The translations under genes were made by a program, and so were the position numbers. From contig JAUTDX010000231.1 in NCBI GenBank assembly GCA_030844895.1, positions 183,501 through 247,500 on the forward strand: a stretch of DNA of 64,000 nucleotides, read 5' to 3'. Shown piece after piece: positions 56,766 through 64,000 of the stretch. Numbering within the stretch: the first letter of the stretch is position 1; each line of letters opens with the position of its first letter. The notes under the pieces were generated by a model. That model was not told the DNA's origin, did no database searches, and worked only from the letters and a program-made list of their open reading frames with translations. Origin of the DNA: Ambrosia x helenae (lineage: Eukaryota; Streptophyta; Magnoliopsida; Asterales; Asteraceae).

Positions 56766-58186
56766 CTACTGTGGCGGTGGTGGTGGGGCCCCCTCTGCTG
56801 GTCCACGGTGTGGTGGTGGGCGTAACTCTACCTGCCAATGCCTCGCCATCGCCTGCATCGAGTCGACCGTCCACTCCTGAATGTCCCGGAGCTCACCGAT
56901 GCGGCGATCCATGTCCTCTGCCACGAAACGCGCAGCAGGAGTGAGGTCATCATATATATGACGGGGGTACTGCTGCTGTGGTCGCGGCGGAGGAGGTGGG
57001 GGGCGTCATCGTCGTCAGCACCGTCGTCCACACCCGCCATCTCTACCAGGAGAGGCTCTCCCGGACGCACCTCAACGTAGGGCGGTATATCAGCGAGGGT
57101 AGGAAGGGGGCCCGGCACAAAAGGCTTCTTGGTTCCGTATGCTCGAAATCGATGCACACCCTTCGAGACCTCGAAGAGGATCCCCATGCTCCGGACATTG
57201 GCGTCAGCGAGCTCTGCCGATGGGATCGCGGGCAGCAAGCGAGGGTCGGTTTCTGGCGAGAAACCCAGCTGACGCGCAATGTGAGTGACGAACGCCCCGC
57301 CATAGAGATGTGCGCGAGTCTGGCGCTTGTTGCAGCACTTAAAGTAGTCGACCAGGGACGCGGTTAGGTTGCACGGCTGCCGCATAATCAAACAGTACAA
57401 AAAGAAAAGGTCACTCTGGTTGACCTTCTCCCGACTGTTCCCCCATCCTGCGATAGAGGTGGCGATCGCATGCTGAAAGTAAATGTGCAGGGGGTCCCTA
57501 ATCGACGTCGCCTTCGCAGTATTTGCGCCAAAGTGCGACTTGGAGATGAACCTCCAAAACCTGACCAGGGTCGGCCTATCCACCGTAATGAGACCGTCCC
57601 GGTACAACGCAGACTCGGTCTCCGGGGCTGTGTACAACCCCGAAGCAACAACAAACTCCTGCAAAAAATAATTGTAAATATTAACAACTTTGGTAACATA
57701 ATAATAAAATGACAGATAATTGAAATAACATACCTCATAGGTCATCTCATGCCAACTCCTCGCCAACCGAAATCGGATGGGGCGAAAAGTCTGAGCCGGG
57801 TTCGGGTTGTCGGACGGATCCAGAACCACGAACGACGACATAAACTCTATCGTCAAAGCCCGGTAAGAAGGCTGCTCGGCTATGTCAAAGAGACGACGCC
57901 AAGGAGTGTCAGACCCCACATAGTCGTGAGCCCTACCCACCTCGCCGACCCTCTCCAGAAGCGACCAACGAATGTACATCTGAGAGTCGACAGCCATATG
58001 ACGCATCTTCATGCAGCAGCGCCGCGCATCGTCAAGCCCCTCCTCAAACTCCAGGTAGGGGTGGCCCAGTAAGGGGTCCGGTGGTGGACCCCGTCGCCTC
58101 TTCTTCGACGAAGGCCCCGGTGCAGACAACCCAGCGTCATCATCACCACCAAAAACATCCTCAACAAAATCTGGCTCCATATCCAT
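56766..58186 (-). CDS. G: transposon-associated protein with one short intron (ATHILA-ORF1-like)
   Basis: ATG at 58186 (MDMEPDF). Exon 1 is 58186-57734 (151 codons); exon 2 runs from 57658. Residues 1-50 are acidic then basic (KKRRRGPP, possible nuclear signal). The core has PWRRLFDIAEQPSYRALTIEF, RPIRFRLARSWHEMTYE/EFVVASGLYT across the splice, and SDLFFLYCLIMRQPCNL. It recalls the ATHILA ORF-1 group of plant element proteins, whose role is unknown. Without correction the frame ends at 56828 with an arginine-rich tail. In the next frame an acidic-proline linker and helix (ARFVAEDMDRRIGELRDIQE) run to TAG at 56766, so a one-base indel in the G6/C6 tract at 56998-57003 probably displaced the true end. 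GC content is well above its flanks. Confidence 0.7.
57659..57733 (-). other. Intron of gene G, 75 bp
   Basis: On the minus strand GAG/GTATGTTATTTC to TATTTTTTGCAG/GAG. It is AT-rich between GC-rich exons, a multiple of three and free of stops, so unspliced translation stays open. Removing it joins MTYE to EFVVASG. Confidence 0.8.
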
Positions 58187-58487
58187 ATCTATGTAAACAA
58201 TAATTTTCAATCACTAATGATAATAACAGTAATAATAATAATAATAAAAAATAGGGTCGTTCTAATTAAACCCCCAAACTTCGTATATTTATGTACGCTT
58301 TATATCATGCCAAAATAAAGTTTGAATAGTGTTTATTTGAAAAACATAGTTTCTTTTATACAAAATAATATATTTTGAACATCCGATATGTTTCTTATAT
58401 TTTATAAAAATTTGGGCAAAGTCTCCTCTGTTTTTATAAGAAACCAGACAACACACGTCGTCCATTGTATCCCACAACATCAATTGT
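58187..58487. other. 5' flank of gene G
   Basis: AT-rich. No clear TATA box chosen. No gene. Confidence 0.5.
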
Positions 58488-59075
58488 CCATAATAATAAT
58501 AATCGTAATAATAATAATATTAGTAATAATCGTAATATTAATAATAATAATAATATTAGTAATATTAGTAATAATAATAATAATAATCGTAATAATAATA
58601 ATAATAATCGTAATAATAATAATAATAAGAATAATAATAATAATAATCGTAATAATAATAATAATAATAATAATCGTAATAATAATAATAATAATAATCG
58701 TAATAATAATAATAATAATAATAATCGTAATAATAATAATAATAATAATAATATTAGTAATAATAATAATAATAATAATCGTAATAATAATAATAATAAT
58801 ATTAGTAATAATAATAATAATAATAATAATCGTAATATTAATAATAATAATAATCGTAATAATAATAATAATAATAATAATCGTAATAATAATAATAATA
58901 ATAATAATCGTAATAATAATAATAATAATCGTAATATTAATAATAATAATCGTAATATTAATAATAATAATAATAATAAAAAACTAATAATAATAATAAT
59001 AATAATCCTAATAATAATACTAATAATAATAATAATCCTAATAATAATAATAATAACAATAATAATAATAACAAA
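58488..59075. repeat. Compound (AAT)n microsatellite
   Basis: About 590 bp of AAT units broken at near-regular intervals of 12-24 bp by CGT, and less often by ATT or GTA. Long open frames of asparagine, isoleucine or leucine in this tract are artefacts of the repeat. Confidence 0.97.
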
Positions 59076-59076
59076 A

Positions 59077-59110
59077 AAAGCGTCTCGCCGAGGCCAAAGC
59101 GAGACGCTTT
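59077..59110. repeat. Inverted repeat AAAGCGTCTCGC / GCGAGACGCTTT
   Basis: 12-bp arms and a 10-bp loop. The arm is one base different from the palindrome core on the other side of gene G (GCGCCTCGC), so the gene is bracketed by the same word. Confidence 0.85.
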
Positions 59111-59441
59111 GGTCGTCTTCCCCGGCGAATCCCCAACCAGAACCACCCAACCGGAACCACTGTGAGCGTTGGATTTTATCTAAAACAGGATTACACGATC
59201 ATACAAGTCACAAATCTAGGTGCGGAAACCCTAGATCTGAACAAATTGATAAAACACAAATCACGACACAATCAAGATCATTTTCAATATCATTTTCATA
59301 GATTAACTTTCATTCAAAAAGCATTTACAACGAGTTTATGTTAATCTAGATCACACAGATAATCTCTCAAAAACACCTATGAACCTGATCTGAACCTGGA
59401 CACAAAAGACAACTCTCTTGACATCACAAATACTCAAAATC

Positions 59442-59449
59442 TATTTATA
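59442..59449 (-). promoter_or_regulatory. F LTR TATA box
   Basis: TATAAATA on the minus strand in GAGCCTATAAATAGATT, immediately downstream of the word array. Confidence 0.65.
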
Positions 59450-59458
59450 GGCTCTGCA

Positions 59459-59615
59459 GGTTCGCCCCTTTTCATGGTGCGAATGTGGACAGATTCCACA
59501 TTCGCCCAGTGTGACTGGTCGAATGTGGAAACTTTCCACATTCGCCCCTTTTCACTCTACATTCCCCCATTTTATCCAATGTATTTCCACCTTCGCCCAC
59601 TTTTTCCACATTCAG
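59459..59615 (-). repeat. F U3 word array: GGGCGAATGTGGAA
   Basis: Variants of GGGCGAATGTGG, its reverse complement CCACATTCGCCC, and GGGCGAACC occur eight or more times in 155 bp, just upstream of the TATA box. Related words fill the leader at 63530-63790. Confidence 0.75.
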
Positions 59616-59751
59616 GTCATCAGCACTTTTAACACATGTAATCAGCACTTTTTAACACATGTTAAAGTCTTGGTCGTTTTCTGATTATCTGAACTTTCGA
59701 CATTCTGTACCGAATCACTAGCTAGGGACATACATGAATAATGCACTAACA

Positions 59752-61640
59752 ATCTCCCCCTTGGACCTAGCTAGTGATGTACCAAAGTAGAAAGTTATCA
59801 ATTCTTCAAGTCTTGATTGAAAACTTTCCATCTTCATGCACGTTTGTGTTGAAGTTCCTATCTATCTCTCCAGTAAGCTTTGAAATCTCAGACAGACTCA
59901 AGAAATCTTAGCTTTGTCATTTGTTCATTCAGAGATGAAAATAGACGATAATCTTGATTTCTTCAATCTTCATCATTTCTTTAACTTCTTACTAACTTCT
60001 GTTGTTCTGGTAATCTTGATGTTCAGGTTTGGGTCTTGTTCGGTTACACAATTTGTCGATGAATCTTGAGTAGTGCACCTGTTGTATTTGATTCTGCAGA
60101 AAAATTTACTAAAAACTGCACAAACTACAACCGGCGTTAAACACGACAAAAATCTCGGAAGTACTCTTCACATTCCTTTTGACCCTCAATAGTTCTCCCC
60201 CTGAACTATAAAACATTTTCAATATGTACCAGAAACTTGAAAAATTTGAAATCTTTTTCAACTTTTTAAGTATCTGAGCATTCTCATTCAGTATCCAACA
60301 TCGGTTATCGAAAATAAAGTTGAAACAAAACTTTTTGATTTTTCAAAGTTTAAGCTAAAACACACCAAAAATCTTTTTGAATTTTCCAATGTAATTGCAT
60401 AAAAGTAAATTCAACATATTTTTGTGAATTTTTCCGGTTAAGAGGATCATATCAGTATTGAAACAGTCAGTCATAACTCTTTTTGATCAATTTTCTGTTT
60501 TTGTCATTGAGCATCCTACAACCATTACCAGTATGTTTGTCCACTTAAACTCAAAATCATCATTCATTGTTCAGCACTTTAGATACATTATGGTAATATT
60601 AGATACTGAAAAATCTATGGTCCCCGCACACGTGACACATTCCCGTATCAAGAATTGCGCAAAGTTTCATCGTAACGCGTGATTATACTGTAGTTATCTG
60701 TTAGTTACAAGGTATGAGGCACAGCGGTGACAGGTCAGCAAATTAATGCAGCAAAGCAACATATGCACTCAACCAGGGTGAGGACTAATATCAATCATGA
60801 TTTGCATCAATGATTGGATACGATGTATTAGATAATCTTTGATTATCTTCACACATATTAAGTTCCTCATTCGGTAACTTAAGGTTTTGTCATTAAAGAT
60901 CTTTTAATAAGATATCCTGACTGATCTAGGTCCGTAAATCAATACGACAAAAGATCAGTTAGGCTATCCCCAGATAACTTTCAATATAACGACCCGAAAC
61001 CTCCGATTTTGGCAATCTATCAAACGAAATTTCGGTACTAAGACCATATGCCAACGATACGTTGATCCACATGATTATCAGTTATTGATTTTAAATTTAT
61101 ATCACCATGCTGAACTTTAAACTTTGATTTCAAGCCTACCAATATATAATTGTAGTGGCTACTCAATGTTTATCAATTCATTTTATTTTTAGAGTAATCT
61201 GACAGTCCACTGATGTACTATCATCTCCTCTTTTTCTCCAGGAAAAAACTCATTTTTGATTTTCTATATTTTTTTTTTATTTTGATTTTTCTGAATTTTC
61301 TCCCCCTAAAAATCTAAAAATAAGCATATTTTTGGATTTTTTTAAAACTTTTGAAGAAAAACAAAATAAAATGATATCCGATGCGGTTTACCCACTGAGT
61401 TTTAAAAAACCATTTTCCACTCAGATTACTAAACTTATTAAGATTTTTCAATTAGCAAACCATTTTGTCGTATCTGTTATTGAAATCCAACACCTGAGAG
61501 CAATTGCAAGAGATTGCAACTTTTTCCGGCTTCACAGGTTGGAGACGGACTACAAACACCCTCCTCTTAATTGAAATCATGTTTTCCTTCTTCAATAACC
61601 CTTCCTTTGACCTTCACCTCTCCAATAAATAGTGTGTATA
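59752..61640 (-). other. F region between Gag and 3' LTR, noncoding
   Basis: No pol. Three purine tracts on the minus strand, GGGGGAGATT (at 59752), CAGGGGGAGAACTA (about 60190) and TTAGGGGGAGAAAA (about 61300), resemble the multiple polypurine tracts described for Sireviruses. Short frames at 60458-60682 and 61332-61574 are on the wrong strand and unsupported. Confidence 0.65.
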
Positions 61641-61714
61641 CAGATGCTCCACTATCAACTATCAAAGAATAGCTAATAGGTCTGTCTGGAACAATCTGCA
61701 CACTTATTAAACAA
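61641..61714 (-). pseudogene. F protease relic
   Basis: On the minus strand, after the Gag stop, SLIVDSGASVYTLFIG can be read near 61640-61670. VDSGAS is the copia protease active-site motif. The downstream domain is gone. Confidence 0.5.
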
Positions 61715-63472
61715 TTAGCATAAGAGAGGCACCCATCCCTTCACAATGATGGGTCGTCCAAGGTCATCAATTCTCGGAACATCAATCCATTCTCCTTTTG
61801 AAAAATCAATTGGTTTTTCAATGGATTGATTTGAAGTAGAAATTGCTATTGACTTAGAAAGTGATTTGGGTTTCCAAACACGTTCAGAGTTTATTTTAGA
61901 TTTTGTTGAAATCGTTTTGATTTTTAACTTTTCAGGTTTCATGTTTGACACCTGCTTCTGAACTTTGTTTGGAATCTTCTCAGACTTAATTGATGAAGAC
62001 CCAGATTTAGAGTTATTCTTAGGCTTAGCCTTAGAACTCCCCCTTACCTTAGCAACCCATCCACAATCTCCATTTTTATTCAAGGCAATTTTGTTACGAT
62101 TGTCATACACAACCTGTTTCCCCTTTTGCTTCTTGATTGGTTTTGGGGACACAGGCTTTCTGACATTGCCTGAATTTTTAGCAAATTTCACTTCTGTCTT
62201 TTTCTGTTTAACATACGGACAGTAAGCAACTAAATGCCCACACTCTCCGCAGTTATAACAAGACCTATACTCTTCAAAATCACATGCATATCCGTCATCC
62301 CAATACCAATAGGGACAATGAGCAGCAATATGTCCAACTTCACCACATTCAAAACAGTTTCTCCATTCAACATAACCATGAGAATACTGTGGTGAGTTGT
62401 TTCCCCAATAACCATCAAATCGAGATTTATATGAATAATCATAATGGTCATATGATCTAGATGAAAAATTTCTTGAATTCTTTTGATGAGAATTTTTCAT
62501 CTGATCATTTCCTTTCAATTTGTTTGGTTTTGATCCCTTTACTTTAGGACCATTCTTATTTTCAACATTTTTCTTTTGATCCTCTTTATTCTCATGTTGG
62601 TTAAGACTGAGTTCAAAATGAAGATGATCAAATTGATTTCTAAATTGATTTAACAAATCAAGATTATCAACAAAAATACATTTAAGTAAAGATTGTTCGA
62701 TATTCTCGATTAGAAAATCTTTGTTTAAAATCAATTTGTCATGTCCTTCCAACATGTAGGATCCTTCAACTCCTTCTGGAAAACTGAATATGGGTTTTTC
62801 TTCAGATTCAGATTCTGAAGTTGTTTCAACATTTTCAGTTTTCTGTTCAAACACTTGTTTCACTTCAGAATCAGAATTAACAACGCAAGGTGTTGTGATT
62901 TCCAACTCTGATGTGGAAGTATTCTTTGAAACACTTTTATTCATTTCTAACATTTTATTTAAAGATTCAATTTTATTTAACAAATCTTTTTCATTCTTTT
63001 CAAAAACTTTAATTTTGTTTTTACAATTTTCTAATTCATTTGCTAGTTTCTGTTTGTCCTCAATAAGTGTCATCAATTCACAATTCAACTTGACACATTT
63101 AAAACAACTAGCACTTACCTCATCATCTGATTTATTACCATTATCAGATTTTGCATCACCATTTGAACTATCACTCTGTTCTGATGTACTTTGTTCTGAA
63201 CTCGTATCAGAACTCAAATCACTCTTCGACACTTCACTGGAATCATCATGTCTCATTTGTTTGACTAAACATACACCATTCCAAAGAACACCTTCTCTAT
63301 TAACACACTTGTTAACATGTCCTATTTCATCAGTTGGTTTCGGTGTCATTGGAAATCTCCAACTGTAGTCAGCTTGAGAATTTTGTCTCTGTAATTTTTG
63401 TTGCTTTCTTTCAGCTTCTACTAGAGCTTTGATCTCCTCATCCGTTCTACATACGGCCATGTAATTAATCAT
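61715..63472 (-). CDS. F Gag-type protein (coiled coil and two zinc knuckles)
   Basis: About 585 residues from the first ATG at 63472; the frame is open to 63493 and closed upstream by a TAA. A serine/acidic stretch (about 85-125) and a coiled coil (about 140-185, KLANELENCKNKIKVFEKNE) are followed by a charged middle, then CFECGEVGHIAAHC and CYNCGECGHLVAYC, two CCHC knuckles (62240-62370), a long basic tail, and VKGWVPLLC at the end. The tail fits the nucleocapsid end of Sirevirus Gag. I see no copia capsid motifs, so the N-terminal capsid seems lost. It could bind RNA; particle formation from it alone is unlikely. Confidence 0.8.
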   Translation of the reverse strand: MINYMAVCRTDEEIKALVEAERKQQKLQRQNSQADYSWRFPMTPKPTDEIGHVNKCVNREGVLWNGVCLVKQMRHDDSSEVSKSDLSSDTSSEQSTSEQSDSSNGDAKSDNGNKSDDEVSASCFKCVKLNCELMTLIEDKQKLANELENCKNKIKVFEKNEKDLLNKIESLNKMLEMNKSVSKNTSTSELEITTPCVVNSDSEVKQVFEQKTENVETTSESESEEKPIFSFPEGVEGSYMLEGHDKLILNKDFLIENIEQSLLKCIFVDNLDLLNQFRNQFDHLHFELSLNQHENKEDQKKNVENKNGPKVKGSKPNKLKGNDQMKNSHQKNSRNFSSRSYDHYDYSYKSRFDGYWGNNSPQYSHGYVEWRNCFECGEVGHIAAHCPYWYWDDGYACDFEEYRSCYNCGECGHLVAYCPYVKQKKTEVKFAKNSGNVRKPVSPKPIKKQKGKQVVYDNRNKIALNKNGDCGWVAKVRGSSKAKPKNNSKSGSSSIKSEKIPNKVQKQVSNMKPEKLKIKTISTKSKINSERVWKPKSLSKSIAISTSNQSIEKPIDFSKGEWIDVPRIDDLGRPIIVKGWVPLLC

Positions 63473-63529
63473 TTTTCCAACAAAAATCTTCAAAAATTGC
63501 CTTATTCGAAATTTTTAGGCACTAAATTC

Positions 63530-63790
63530 TACGTTCGCCCCTGGTAATTCTACGTTCGCCCCTTTTGATTCCACTTTCGCCCAAAAGTATCAGCCGAATG
63601 TAGAATAAACACCAGAATGTAGAATATCAAAATTCAAAATCCACGTTCACCCAAAAATGTTCCAGATTCGCCCAGAAAATTCCAGGTTCGCCCAGTTTAG
63701 TTCCAGGTTCGCCCAGTTTAGTTCCAGGTTCGCCCAGTTTATCAGATGAAGATTCCAGGTTCGCCCATAAGGTCCAGGTTCGCCCAGTTC
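63530..63790 (-). repeat. F leader repeats: CAGGTTCGCCCAGTTTAGTT
   Basis: A 21-bp unit is repeated in tandem at about 63680-63745 and looser copies (TACGTTCGCCCC, CCAGATTCGCCC, CCAGGTTCGCCC) fill the rest; eleven or more GTTCGCCC/ATTCGCCC cores. It lies upstream of Gag on the minus strand. Confidence 0.8.
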
Positions 63791-64000
63791 AGTGTATTTC
63801 AGATTTTGAAAAACGGTTATTGTTTGAAAAACGGTTATTCTGATCTCAGATTTTCAAAAGTTCATGGATTTGAATGATCTCAATCAGGTTATGTTTCGGA
63901 ATTGATTTGGAACAACTTTAAGTCTTGGAAAACTTGAATTCGACCACAAATTCACCTTTAAATCGATCAAAAACACTTAGAAACAATGTTTATGTAAAAA

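Larger units (their letters stand above)
59161..59751 (-). repeat. F 3' LTR
   Basis: On the minus strand it starts TGTTAGTGCATTATTC and ends CCAACGCTCACA; 591 bp. It carries a U3 word array and TATAAATA (59442-59449). Confidence 0.75.
59161..64000 (-). mobile_element. F: Sirevirus-like copia element, gag-only, continues beyond the window
   Basis: Read on the minus strand: 5' leader with word repeats, a Gag-type protein, a faint protease relic, about 1.9 kb noncoding with several polypurine tracts, then the 3' LTR (59161-59751). Multiple polypurine tracts and a coiled-coil Gag suggest Sirevirus. No integrase, RT or RNase H. The 5' LTR is right of 64000. The TSD on this side would be ACCAC (59156-59160). 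Confidence 0.8.

Noticed and set aside
58388..59301. Long open frames of poly-isoleucine, poly-leucine and poly-asparagine on both strands
   Set aside because: They are translations of the AAT microsatellite, with no start context or non-repeat domain.
62790..63368. 192-codon plus-strand frame opposite F Gag
   Set aside because: Antisense of a serine/lysine-rich coding region; no domain.
63530..63790. A CRISPR-like array
   Set aside because: Units are tandem and degenerate, without unique spacers, in a plant retrotransposon leader.

Overview
The window is repeat-dense nuclear DNA of a flowering plant, most likely a eudicot and, from the feel of the element families, possibly Asteraceae (family-level placement is inference). 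I found no clear conventional host gene, no rRNA and no functional tRNA. Nearly all of it is transposable elements whose boundaries can be fixed from target-site duplications (TSDs) read directly in the sequence. No bacterial or viral defence system is present.

Positions 1-35,485 are one five-level nest. Element A1 is a non-autonomous Athila/Tat-like Ty3 retrotransposon with its 5' LTR running off the left edge. Its 3' LTR was entered by a MULE (M, 4387-34835, 9-bp TSD). M was entered by a Ty3-type element without coding capacity (B, 5204-34358, TSD CCGAT). B was hit twice: in its primer binding site by a Tekay/Del-like chromovirus (C, 7928-17479, TSD GTATC), and in its 3' LTR by a Sirevirus-like Ty1/copia element (E, 22722-34102, TSD TCACC). 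Hand-counted LTR divergence is about 1.1% for B, 1% for C and 0.6% for E, which agrees with the nesting order.

Positions 35,591-39,212 hold two 5'-truncated LINE insertions on the minus strand. One has an open 0.8-kDa-scale reading frame (about 805 codons) that joins a reverse transcriptase to a CCHC knuckle and a restriction-like-endonuclease-like tail. The other is an L1-type fragment. Positions 40,128-51,576 are a solo LTR (D, TSD GGGGG) split by a second Athila/Tat-like gag-protease element (A2, 40994-49767, TSD CATAT, LTRs about 3% apart).

Positions 51,798-55,840 hold three small hAT-type elements with 8-bp TSDs, two of them inside a decayed copia gag-protease relic (H). Positions 55,891-59,110 hold a minus-strand gene (G) with a 75-bp intron, flanked by long palindromes and a 590-bp AAT microsatellite. 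From 59,161 to the right edge lies a minus-strand, gag-only Sirevirus-like copia element (F) whose 5' LTR is outside the window.

The most unusual signal is not a gene. Seven or more elements each carry a cluster of a short, element-specific 'word' in both orientations, placed directly upstream of TATAAATA in the LTRs of C, E and F, after a shared anchor in A1 and A2, or inside matching hAT termini. Elements with the same anchor carry entirely different words. A second signal is that the LTRs of B, C and D share a candidate intron followed by a poly(A) signal, so each looks like a complete small transcription unit.
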